This document shows positions 38,079 to 52,783 of a stretch of DNA of 64,000 nucleotides, in pieces; positions within the stretch are counted from its first letter, which is position 1, and every line of letters begins with the position of its first letter. The notes under the pieces were generated by a model, which saw nothing but the letters and a program-made list of their open reading frames with translations, searched no databases and was not told the DNA's origin. Made by a program: the position numbers and the translations under genes. Source of the DNA: Russula earlei (taxonomy: Eukaryota; Basidiomycota; Agaricomycetes; Russulales; Russulaceae); assembly GCA_025769875.1 (NCBI GenBank), contig JAGFNK010000036.1, positions 1 through 64,000 on the forward strand, written 5' to 3'.

Positions 38079-38251
38079 TTAAAGAAACTGTAATACCTTC
38101 TCAATCTAATAAAATATTATTTTATTTAGCACCTGTTTTTTCATTAATATTTAGTTTATTAGGATGAGGAATTATTCCTTTTGGACAAGGTTTATCTTTA
38201 TCTGATTTTTCATTAGGGATATTATATACTTTAGCTTTATCTTCTTTAGGA
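38075..38251 (+). pseudogene. nad1: nad1 exon fragment (NADH dehydrogenase subunit 1, mitochondrial)
   Basis: In the mitochondrial code the segment reads IVKETVIPSQSNKILFYLAP, then SLLGWGIIPFGQGLSLSDF and SLGILYTLALSSLGV, which is the conserved matrix-loop and helix region of subunit 1 of complex I. Trp in LLGWG is encoded by TGA near 38165. It overlaps the end of the endonuclease frame by four bases in another frame, so the junction is a fusion and not a normal intron end. Confidence 0.9.
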
Positions 38252-38562
38252 GTTGTCTGATATTGACAAAGCAATGATCTGTTTGGTTGTGGCATTGTCA
38301 TTGGCCCATCACATTGCCGGTGATACTCTGTTTATGTCTCTTGCGTTGATATATCTTGGAGTGACCGATACCTCGGTTAAATGTTCTTCCATGCCCTTCA
38401 CTTGGAGAGTCCACACCATATGGTCCTGGTACAATACCCAATTTGATCCGTCACCAGCTAGTTTGACCACTGGAAGTCTGTTATCTTCTATCTTATCTTA
38501 TCGGACTTTTCTCTTGTGAGGTGTGAATTGATTTAACTTTGATATTTCAATAGGCAACTTCA

Positions 38563-38574
38563 GGGCCCATAACC
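38563..38574 (-). other. Copia-type primer binding site
   Basis: On the minus strand ggttatgggccc follows immediately after the LTR end CACCA. The same word follows the 5' LTR of the Drosophila copia element, which primes with an internal half of initiator tRNA-Met. This is from memory; the fungal tRNA is not in the window. Confidence 0.7.
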
Positions 38575-39217
38575 TGGTGAAGATATGACACAGGTGGTGG
38601 GAACACATGAGTGGGCAAGACAGGCCAATGGACCGTTGATGCAGCACGGGGTCAGGAATGCATGTAAAGATGCGGAGCAGTGGTAGAGCACGAGGAGGGG
38701 ACTTTGTTTTGAAGTGCACACAAGGGGTTTCTTTCGAGAACAAGGAACACGACAATGATACATTTGCAGGCAATAAGAGGCTACTTTATATGTTTTACAA
38801 GTATGTTACTTAAGGAATAAAATAGGAGAGTGTTTTTTAGGAGTTTTTTGGAGTCGGGAACAGAAGTAAAACAGTAATGAAAACGTATAGTGGATGAACT
38901 TCGGACTTCAATGGAAATAATGCATTGCCTCTCTATGTGGCTGATGCGCTTGTTCCGGTTTTGGTGCAAGCATGCGATTGAGTCGCGCGTTTGCATTTTT
39001 CTCCAATACAGAGTCATGGAGCCAATATGAAATGTTCTTGCTTTTTGCACATTTTCGGTTTTGATGTGGGTCGTACAAGGCCTGAGAAGTCACAGCAGAA
39101 TGTATTTTTCCCCTGAGGGGAGTGGAAAAAATTAAGGGATCAAAAATGATCCCAGGGACACGCCATGTTGTGCTTTCGTGCTCCTCTGCACGCGCCCCTG
39201 GTGGCCCCAAACCGCCA
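38575..39217 (-). repeat. 5' LTR of the copia element
   Basis: A 643-bp LTR, TGGCGGTTTGG to CTTCACCA on the minus strand, same length as the 3' copy. It contains the palindrome cccctgagggg and a gatcccaggga word. Confidence 0.93.
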
Positions 39218-40172
39218 CATAGGCCCTATAATGTGTTATTAGACTAACTCTAATAACCTTAGAACAAACTATAAGGCAATACTAAGGACCTTAATAGAAA
39301 TATTAGGGTTGACTCTAAGGACCCTAATAGAACTATATAAGGGGCCTTATGGACAACTCTATTCCCTGAACCAAACTACAAGTCCTCAGATGACCAGTCC
39401 TAAACTAACTAACAGTAAATGAATCAGGTGCTTTGCATGTGTACTAAGCTATAAACACATGGACACTAAAGGCTCTTACTCATCAAATGAGCCTTCTTAC
39501 TCAGCAGCTTACTGAGCATGACTGAGCATGCTCAGTAAGTGTACTCTGACTTCTTACTCATCCAACAAGTGTGCTTGATAACAAGGTTATGACTTGTTCC
39601 CTATTTAGCAGTTCCCTTGTTGTACATAAGCACTCAATAAAGTAGCGGACAGTCTTCAGACTGTCCATTTGATTTGCGGCATTCTACTACCAGGGTTACT
39701 CCTTCAGGACCACCCCATCTAGCACACTCTGGCTCTCTCCTTCTGTGATCACCTCTCACAATCAGTACCAGTTCCCCTCTGGTACTTGTTACTTGTTTGG
39801 ACTGTGCTCTTTGCCAACTTCATCCTTGAACTCAGTCAACTCATCTCTGAGCTCTTACCTTGCTCTTGAACAGGATTGTTCAACAGTGAGTCCTGACAAC
39901 AACCAGTACCAGTTCTGCTCTGGTATTTGTTACTTGTTTGGACTGTGCTCTTTGCCAACTTCATCCTAGAACTCAGTCAACTCATCTCTGAGCTCTCACC
40001 TTGCTATCGAACTGGATTGTTCAACAGTGAGTCGGCACACTCATCTGGCTCATACCTTGTCTCACAAAGTCACCTGACTGCTGCACAAGCATCACAGCTT
40101 GCCATATCACCTGTCCTAGAGAAGCCACCTCCATTGCCAGAACCAGACTGGTCCCCCCTCAAAACACTAGAT

Positions 40173-41134
40173 TGTCAAGACTCACTGTTGAACTATCCAG
40201 TTCAAGAGCGAGGGATAAGCTCGAAGACAAGTCGATAGATGTCCAAGACCATGTGGGCGAGGAGTAGAGTCCAGAGTAGTAACAGATACCAGAGAGGTAT
40301 TGTTACTGTGAGAGTCGAGCAGTCACGCAGAGAAGAGGCCAGGATAGTCACAAGGGGATGGTCCTTAAAGGAGTATCCCAGGGATGGAGAGTGCCGTAAA
40401 CAAATGGACAGTCTGAGGACTGTCCGCTACTTTATTGAGTGCTTATATACTACAAGAGAACTGCTAAATAGGGAACAAGTCATAACCTTGTTATCAAGCA
40501 CAGTAGAGTGATGAGTAAAAAGTTGGAGGACGCTTACTGAGCATGCTCAGTCATGCTCAGTAAGCTGCTGAGTAAGAAGGCTTCTCTTGATGAGTAAGAG
40601 CTTCCATTGTCCACGTGTTCACTGCTTTAGTGCACGTGTGAGCACCTGATTCATTTCCTGTTAGTTAGTTTAGGGCCGGTCATTTGAGGACTTGTAGTTT
40701 GGTTAGGGAATAGTGTTATCTTATAAGGCCCTTATATAGTTTTATTAGGGTCCCTAGAGTCGACCCTAATACTGCTATTAAGGTCCTTAGTATTGCCTTA
40801 TAGTTCGTTCTATAGTTATTAGAGTTGGTCTAATAACGCGTTGTAGGGCCTTTGATACTAGGTTAATGCCTATTGTAGAGCTCCTAGGTTCGTTCCAAAG
40901 GGTCCTTAGGAAGGTCCTAATACTGTCTTTTGTTGCTAGAAGGGTTGTCTTTAAGTGGGGCTTGCTGTATGTTGATTGTGCCAAGAATCGCTCGCGCAAC
41001 AATGCGCGCGCGATATTGTGGACACCTCTACTCACCCCTTTTGCTCGTGTGAACAGGGTGACACCATAGAGGCTGGGTTTCCTCCTATAAGGAAGGGTCC
41101 TTCAAGGGCCCTCTCCGGAGAATGGTTCATGACA
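40173..41134 (-). repeat. Solo LTR S6 (family B), TSD tagat
   Basis: A 962-bp LTR in reverse orientation. In plus coordinates it runs from TGTCAAGACTC to GGTTCATGACA, flanked by tagat at 40168-40172 and 41135-41139. It splits the C-terminal part of transposase relic 2; removing it joins WSPLKTLD to DNRYQTQEQLK in frame. It retains more CpG (cgcgcgcgat) than S8 or the relic at 19 kb, so it is a young copy. Confidence 0.95.
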
Positions 41135-41739
41135 TAGATGACAACAGGTATCAGACACAAGAACAACTCAAACATCATATAGATACACTCACCACAAGCC
41201 TCAGATACACAAGACACCAGATCCATGCAAGGAACTTCGTAATTGAGGGGAATCAGGCTCAGCTCATTGTCCATGGGATGGCACTGAAGAAGATGAAAGG
41301 GTCAGTCAAGGCAAGGGAGAAGAGTAAAACAATAGAGAGAAGCACCTTATTTCCAGGTGGACATGGGCTTGTGCTCACAAATACTGAGTTTATTCAGAAA
41401 GTGGAAGAGTGTAGAAGGAGTAAGTTAGATGAGGAAGAGGGTAGGAATCAGCATTGCACCATGAGAGCAGGGAAACAGGTGGAGAAGGTGAAGATAGAGG
41501 ACAAATGGCAGTGAATCAAAGAGCACATAAGAAGGCTGTAGACAAATGGGCAGTGAGATGTGCACAACTTATCTCAAGTGGAACCCTCAAGAAGATCCTC
41601 CCCAAATGCCCCAAGTGTCCAATGAAGCCCAAACCAGCCCCTGTCACAACATTGAGTCAATTCCAGCTGGAGGACCTTGATGTGCAGTCAGACAAAGAAG
41701 TATCACATAGTAATGTGGGGAATAAGGCCTATGATGACA

Positions 41740-42268
41740 GGTTTAGGCCCCTTTTACCAACTGAGAATTCTTGAATCTTGAACTTGAACTTGGATTTCAG
41801 GATTTTCTGGGAGTGACAGGAGTGACAGGAGTGATGTAAGTGATATGACATATATGATAAATTAATATGCATTTTTTTCTGTTGTCATGTGCATATTTGC
41901 ATATATGGGGTTACACATGATGTGTCAGTGTCAAACTCAGAGTTGAGCAGTCCGACTTGAGCTCAACATCTGGGTGCTTGCAGCCCCATTTTCACCAGAG
42001 CTGCACATACAAAATTTGCACAAAGATGTGCACCCACACATTGGTGACACATATTCTGCCTTAATGACATGCTTGCAATACCCCACTTGGAAGGAGTGGA
42101 AGGAAGGGTTAGAAAAAATATTTTACATATCACATGTAAACCCAGCAAATCACACCAAAAAATAACTCATATTTGAAATAGACTCATATTAGTTGATGTC
42201 ACTTACATCACACCTGTCATTCCCATCACTCCCAGAAAATCCCAAAATCCAAGTTCAAGATCAAGATT
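41740..42268. repeat. Palindrome at the 3' end of transposase relic 2
   Basis: The segment 41740-41865 (aggccccttttaccaac, gaattcttgaatcttg, gggagtgacagg) is mirrored by 42182-42268 and, after the insertion S9, by 44118-44160 (gaattcttggttggt, aaaggggcct). The spacer of about 320 bp has no gene. Because the arm includes the transposase stop codon, this is an inverted duplication of the element's end or its terminal repeat. Confidence 0.75.
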
Positions 42269-44117
42269 TGTCACAGTAATGAGCTGTGTCAGTTCTCAAG
42301 CCTGAAGTCAAATTGATAGTAGAGTGTGTTCCGATAAGCGGGCTGGTTCCCGTTGTAAAGAGTAAGGATCCCTGCAGCAGTCAAAGTGTTTTATGCTAAA
42401 CAGGTTATGGCCAATAGACCCTTCCTAGTACGACTCAGTCCATTGAGAAGCTAGGGTAAGTTTGTAATAGGATAGACTAGGGCTGGTTCCACTAGCTATA
42501 TGTGTTCAAGTCAGTCGTAGACCTTGAACATGCAGAGAGAGGAAGGTATGTCTTGAAGGAGGAGAGCTCTTCTCAGTAGAGTGAAGAGAGACTCTTAGGA
42601 GAGGAAGGGAAAGGTGAAGAGTAGATGGTGGATGGTGTGTGTGTGTGAAGAGTTGATGAAATGGAGAGGTGGATGTGATTTGAGGATTAGGAGTTGTGTG
42701 GGTTGCAGGCGAATATGTTTGGACAAGAGTAGGTTGGATTCTACAAGAGACCAAGCTTAGGGCTTTGGTCACAAAGTACTGAGCTTATATATACAGGAGA
42801 AGCCCAGCAATAGCTGTGCTTTGACTGTGCTACTAGTATAGTAGGAGTCATAATAAGTAGGAGTCATAGAAATGAGGCCACAAATGAGTCAGAACCAAAT
42901 GACTGTGCTGCACAGTAGGTGTGCAGCATTGCACAGTTGAAACTAAGAAGTGAGTATAAAGGGAAAGAGAACCAAACAAAGGGAAAGTAACAGCAATCCA
43001 GTGTTACCTGGATGTGTATGGATCACATGATAACACAAAAGAGATTACAAGACATAAGAGATCACGAGACCAGTAAGTAAAGGGACATACAAAGGCAAGC
43101 AGTCCACAGCAAAAGTGTCGTGAACCATTCTCCGGAGAGGGCCCTTGAAGGACCCTTCCTTATAGGAGGAAACCCAGCCTCTATGGTGTCACCCTGTTCA
43201 CACGAGCAAAAGGGGTGAGTAGAGGTGTCAACAATATCGCGCGCGCATTGTTGCGCGAGCGATTCTTGGCACAATCAACATACAGCAAGCCCCACTTAAA
43301 GGCAACCCTTCTAGCAACAAAAGACAGTATTAGGGCCTTCCTAAGGACCCTTTGGAACGACCCTAGGAGCTCTACAATAGGCACTAACCTAGTATCAAAG
43401 GCCCTACAACGCGTTATTAGACCAACTCTAATAACTATAGAACGAACTATAAGGCAATACTAAGGACCTTAATAGAAGTATTAGGGTCGACTCTAAGGAC
43501 CCTAATAGAACTATATAAGGGCCTTATAGGATAACACTATTCCCTAACAAAACTACAAGTCCTCAAATGACCAGCCCTAAACTAACTAACAGGAAATGAA
43601 TCAGGTGCTCGCATGTGCACTAAAGCAGTGAACACATGGACAATGGAAGCTCTTACTCATCAAGAGAAGCTTTCTTACTCAGCAGCTTACTGAGCATGAC
43701 TGAGCATGCTCAGTAAGCGTCCTCCAACTTCTTACTCATCACTCTATTGTGCTTGATAACAAGGTTATGACTTGTTCCCTATTTAGCAGTTCTCTTGTAG
43801 TATATAAGCACTCAAATAAAGTAGCGGACAGTCCTCAGACTGTCCATTTGTTTACGTCACTCTCCATCCCTGGGATACTCCTTTAAGGACCGTCCCCTTG
43901 TGACTATCCTGGCCTCCTCTCTGCGTGACTGCGCTACTCTCACAGTAACAGTACCTCTCTGGTATTTGTTACTACTCTGGACTCTACTCCTTGCCCACAT
44001 GGTCTTGGACGTCTACCAACTCGTCTTCAAGCTTATCCCTCACTCTTGAACTGGATAGTTCAACAGTGAGTCTTGATAAAAAGTAAGAAGTAAACATAAA
44101 AGGAAAATGTTGTAATA
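42269..44117 (+). repeat. LTR-type insertion S9, split by S7; TSD agatt
   Basis: The insertion starts TGTCACAGTAATG at 42269 and ends GTTGTAATA at 44117, flanked by agatt at 42264-42268 and 44118-44122. After S7 and its extra target copy are removed it is about 880 bp. A TATA-like cttatatatacagg lies near 42784. The end reads TA where CA is expected, one C-to-T change. A purine-rich stretch with a (gt)5 run lies at 42540-42660. Orientation is not sure. Confidence 0.8.
43116..44078 (+). repeat. Solo LTR S7 (family B), TSD aaaag
   Basis: A 963-bp LTR, TGTCGTGAACC to GAGTCTTGATA, flanked by aaaag at 43111-43115 and 44079-44083. It is nearly identical in reverse to S6 but has a different target duplication, so S6 and S7 are separate insertions and not the ends of one element. 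It is nested inside S9. Confidence 0.94.
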
Positions 44118-44122
44118 AGATT

Positions 44123-44422
44123 CAAGAATTCTTGGTTGGTAAAAGGGGCCTAAAGGACTACTCAAACACTGTATAGTGGTGGCATTTTGTGAGGGGTATG
44201 CAGATGGGGTTGATGTGTTGACAAGTGTATCATTAGTGGGCTGAGATGTAGGGTGGTCTTTTGAATGTGTTGATTGTATGATTTGTCATGTGGCTTAGGA
44301 GCAGGGTAAGAGAAGCCTTGTGTTATGTTGCAAAATAGTATTGATGGCAATTTTGCCCATAGGGATGGCAACTGGGCATTTGTTGTAAGGATGGATAGAA
44401 AGGTATTTATTATTAGTGTTGT
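44123..44422. other. Low-CpG spacer, no gene
   Basis: The first 40 bp are the outer palindrome arm described at 41740. The rest holds no frame or repeat that I can assign. Confidence 0.4.
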
Positions 44423-44827
44423 CATGACAGGCAGGAAGGGATAAGTTGAGTCTGCTTATAGTCAACTCAGTGGACAATAAAAGTAAAAATATTTCAAGTG
44501 CTGAGTAGGCTCTGTTGCAGCCACAAATTATATTACATAAGTAATGACTTTAGTTGAGCATGAAAAATGTGACAACAAAGGTTAAATAAGGATGGTCTAC
44601 TCATTCCAGCACAACTTTTAGCCAGGCTAGGGTAAATGTTGTGCTGGAATGAGTAGACTCTCCTTATTTAACCTTTTTTGTCACGTTTTTCATGCTCAAC
44701 TAAAGTCATTACTTATGTAATATAATTTGTAGCCACAACAGCCTCCTCAGCACTTGAAATATTTTACTTTTATTGTCCAATGAGTTGACTATAAGCAGAC
44801 TCAACCTATCCCTTCCTGCCTGTCATG
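44423..44827. repeat. Palindromic MITE-like element, copy 2
   Basis: A 405-bp inverted repeat, catgacaggcagg to cctgcctgtcatg, clearly homologous to 2708-3101 over its full length. Its arms are slightly more alike than those of copy 1 and its outer palindrome extends five or six bases further. It lies about 250 bp before the start codon of PRP16, so part of that gene's promoter may be MITE-derived. Confidence 0.88.
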
Positions 44828-45078
44828 TGTAGGGGCTGTTGGTGACCATGGCTCAGACAGGTGGTTCTGACCTTGCAGAGCACACTGCCCCAGTTTTTAC
44901 CGTGGGAAATCCGCACCTGGTGGTAGCAGTTCAAGTTCAAGGAGCCCCCGCCTGTAAGGGGTTGTTTGCCTTGCCCTGAACGGCCCGGAGTGCCCGCGCT
45001 TGTACTCATCATCCCTACACAGTGACTGGTTGTATCGCGCATCTCGCCTTTGAACTGTGACCCGAAACGAGGAGGAGG

Positions 45079-49481
<4,403 letters not shown>

Positions 49482-49638
49482 GTATGAGAGTGGTGATAGA
49501 TTGCATTTGTTAGGTACTGCACTGTTAAGACTTGTCACATCATGTATCTCGTATAATAACACAGTCCACATTTGTGTCGTGCAGGCATAATCAAAAAGAG
49601 TTCCAGGGATAAATACCCGACACATGTATAGGACCACG
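49482..49638. other. Intergenic 3' region between convergent genes
   Basis: PRP16 and the NAA38-like gene converge with 157 bp between their stop codons. The stretch contains no frame of interest. Confidence 0.5.
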
Positions 49639-50070
49639 TTAGCTGGGCTTTTCGACATCAGAAGAAAGTGATCCATGAGGATGGGCACAGTAGCAGTAGC
49701 ACCATCCAGTAGCCAGAACATGTTCTACATGATATATGGCTGCATCGAGGAGTTCAGGAGAGAGCCGGCCACGGAGGACACATGGACGCACCTGCTCATC
49801 CTGGGTCCCCGGGTTTGTTTCACTAGTGACTTGTAACCCAATGTTACGAATGAGATGCCAAGGAACCATGACTTGGCCGACATATCGTCCGGTAGCGTTC
49901 GTGTTTTCACCTGCGCCTAGGCGAAACTCTTCGGTGTTCACAAGGAGGATGTTCAGGCTCTTGTCTGTCCCGACGAAGGTTCCGACGAATGCACGATCGT
50001 CGTTGGTAATTATTCGAAGAGCGCCGCGAAGGATACTCTTGAGGCTCCGGATTGCGTCAGTGTTTCGCAT
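49639..50070 (-). CDS. LSM-domain protein, NAA38/MAK31-like
   Basis: A single exon of 143 residues starting MRNTDAIRSLKSIL at 50070. The Sm1 part is LRGALRIITNDDRAFVGTF, with VGTDKSLNILLVNTEEF, and the Sm2 part is VPWHLIRNIGLQ. The middle insertion GAGENTNATGRYVGQ and the VMVPWHLI wording resemble NAA38/LSMD1, the auxiliary subunit of the NatC N-terminal acetyltransferase, more than the RNA-binding Lsm proteins, whose Sm2 has RG. A tail of about 60 residues follows the fold (RPCVLRGRLSPELLDAAIYH), part of which could be intronic. An alternative is LSM8-like. Confidence 0.7.
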   Translation of the reverse strand: MRNTDAIRSLKSILRGALRIITNDDRAFVGTFVGTDKSLNILLVNTEEFRLGAGENTNATGRYVGQVMVPWHLIRNIGLQVTSETNPGTQDEQVRPCVLRGRLSPELLDAAIYHVEHVLATGWCYCYCAHPHGSLSSDVEKPS

Positions 50071-50878
50071 CAAGTTTGCATTAGGAGGAAGGACGAAGTT
50101 GAGGACAATAAGAAGGGAGCCCCCTTCAGGTGACTGCCAGCACGAGACGGGTAGGAATCGATTCCGCCAATGTCACTCCATCCTCGCCACTTAAAAGGGA
50201 CACAATCATTATATGGCTACTCGCCAAAGTGCGTCGGTTCCTGCCCTCTGGGGGTGGCCGTTGATGTCGTGGAACGGTGTAAGTGACCTCGCCTAGGAGG
50301 CGATCATCGTCGACGACAACAGCCCCGATGGCTCACAGGTTGCAAGACAGCTGGCTTGTTGGCTGTTACCTACGGCGATGACGAGATCGTGCTAAAATCG
50401 GGCGCTGGCAAGCCTAGGCACCACACTACAGAAGGCTCATCACACATGAGTGCCAGATTCTCAACCTTCCAATGTCTGGCACGGTCCCTGGAGGCGTCTA
50501 GGATCAGGAACCTGAGCGCCAGTTCGTCTCCCGTGGGGCCAACTTCCTTGCAGGTAGCTTGCTCAATCCCGGTGTCAGTGACCCTTGGTACAGGATTGCG
50601 GCGTTGATGCCCACAGCAGGCATATAGAGATGATCATGAGTTCACTTACACGGTGAGTTTCCCATCACATTCGCGGATCGCTTATTTTGATAGAGCAACT
50701 GATATGGAAGAGTTTATCCAGTACGCGAGGGGAGTGTGCACCACCATGTAGGCAAATATCATCCTAGTCTACTGTGTGACCGCAGGCACACCGCCCGTTT
50801 TCTTGGGAACGTGACACGCCGCTCATGGCTACTCCCAGCCCTTCAAAGAACTAATCGATCACATCCTTTACTGGGTCA
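50071..50878. other. Unassigned 0.8-kb interval
   Basis: Composition is gene-like (CpG-rich) but no complete gene can be built. On the minus strand around 50380-50600 one frame reads VTDTGIEQATCKEVGPTGDE and LILDASRDRARHWKVENLAL; on the plus strand an overlapping frame runs 50356-50607. The rest is broken by stops. It may hold exons of a small unknown gene, a gene relic or upstream non-coding exons of the NAA38-like gene. Confidence 0.3.
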
Positions 50879-52635
<1,757 letters not shown>

Positions 52636-52783
52636 TGTGGTCGGGCCTCGAGCTCGAGCAGAGCGCGTCACATAACGTTTGGTCACTCTTTCCCTCTCCC
52701 AACCCAACATATCGTTCCTCACACAATTCTGGGAGGACAGTCATTCTCATATTCCAGCCAGCTCATAATACGCCATGTTATCT

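Larger units (their letters stand above)
37633..38251 (+). other. NUMT: nuclear insertion of mitochondrial DNA
   Basis: About 620 bp of very AT-rich DNA with no similarity to the surrounding retrotransposon. It holds a GIY-YIG endonuclease frame joined to a piece of nad1, and the nad1 part uses TGA as Trp, which is the mitochondrial code. It lies exactly between the two halves of the copia gag frame. No target duplication is visible, as expected for end-joining capture. Boundaries are uncertain by a few bases because of t runs and a shared gtt. Confidence 0.92.
36898..38510 (-). pseudogene. Copia gag, split by a mitochondrial insertion
   Basis: On the minus strand the N-terminal part reads DNRLPVVKLAGDGSNWVLYQ, then VKGMEEHLTEVSVTPRY and TKQIIALSISDN, up to 38252. 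The frame continues only after the insertion, from 37632 downwards, with LHIAFGRIKHVTDAKGVWDT, HFDKMQDMHEKIASMGKTI and a CCHC zinc knuckle CYNCHKKGHTKADC. Joining the two sides gives the contiguous phrase SISDN-LHIAFGRI, typical of copia gag. No ATG is obvious at the expected start; it may have mutated. Confidence 0.9.
32900..39217 (-). mobile_element. Complete but inactive Ty1/copia retrotransposon
   Basis: Both LTRs are 643 bp (32900-33542 and 38575-39217), begin TGGC and end CACCA on the minus strand, and the element is flanked by catag at 32895-32899 and 39218-39222. A copia-type primer site follows the 5' LTR and a polypurine tract precedes the 3' LTR. Internal order on the minus strand is gag, integrase, reverse transcriptase and RNase H, which is the Ty1/copia order. 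It is dead: in-frame stops, two catalytic Asp-to-Asn changes and a mitochondrial insertion inside gag. It lies inside LTR S8, so it is younger than that LTR. Confidence 0.95.
32610..40039 (+). repeat. Solo LTR S8 (family B), split by the copia element; TSD ctcat
   Basis: The LTR starts TGTCATGAACC at 32610, runs to 32899, is interrupted by the copia element (32900-39217 plus its duplicated catag), resumes at 39223 and ends at 40039. Outer flanks are ctcat at 32605-32609 and 40040-40044. Its two parts align end to end with S6 and S7: 'ctctacaataggcactaac' of S7 matches the left part and 'gttattagaccaactctaa' the right. The last 140 bp are tandemly duplicated (39760-39900 and 39901-40034), each ending gttcaacagtgagtc. 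It carries the conserved word actgagcatgactgagcatg. Confidence 0.92.
31227..41774 (+). pseudogene. Pogo-type (DDE_1) transposase relic 2, split by nested insertions
   Basis: Pieces of one coding region are scattered over 10.5 kb. 31272-31805 gives the DNA-binding part (GWAQGFFNRHHDKIQ) and first catalytic motif (YLEDIYGMDESGT). 31805-32330 in shifted frames gives VTICADGTTVKPCIVFKG, LFVDGHNLHHT (second Asp) and FNPYIITPEQMKPNEPTS. After LTR S8 the frame resumes at 40045 with SGSYLVSQSHLTAAQASQLA and PPPLPEPDWSPLKTLD. It is then cut by LTR S6 and resumes at 41135 with DDNRYQTQEQLKHHIDTL, followed by the coiled C-terminal tail (LFPGGHGLVLTNTEF) and a stop at 41774. The order and content match a fungal DDE_1 transposase from end to end. 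Several frame breaks and two insertions make it dead. Confidence 0.85.

Noticed and set aside
37633..38251. AT-rich insert as bacterial or plasmid DNA
   Set aside because: The nad1 reading with TGA as Trp and the GIY-YIG intron endonuclease point to fungal mitochondrial DNA.
30570..39217. The 643-bp repeat as a SINE or unrelated dispersed repeat
   Set aside because: Two direct copies flank a copia internal region with primer site, polypurine tract and target duplication, so it is that element's LTR.
40173..44078. S6 and S7 as terminal inverted repeats of one DNA transposon
   Set aside because: They are in opposite orientation but have different target duplications (tagat and aaaag) and carry LTR features; each interrupts a different, identifiable older sequence.
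49639..50070. A canonical spliceosomal Lsm/Sm protein
   Set aside because: The Sm2 motif lacks the usual RG and reads VPWHLI, which is closer to NAA38/LSMD1; kept only as an alternative.
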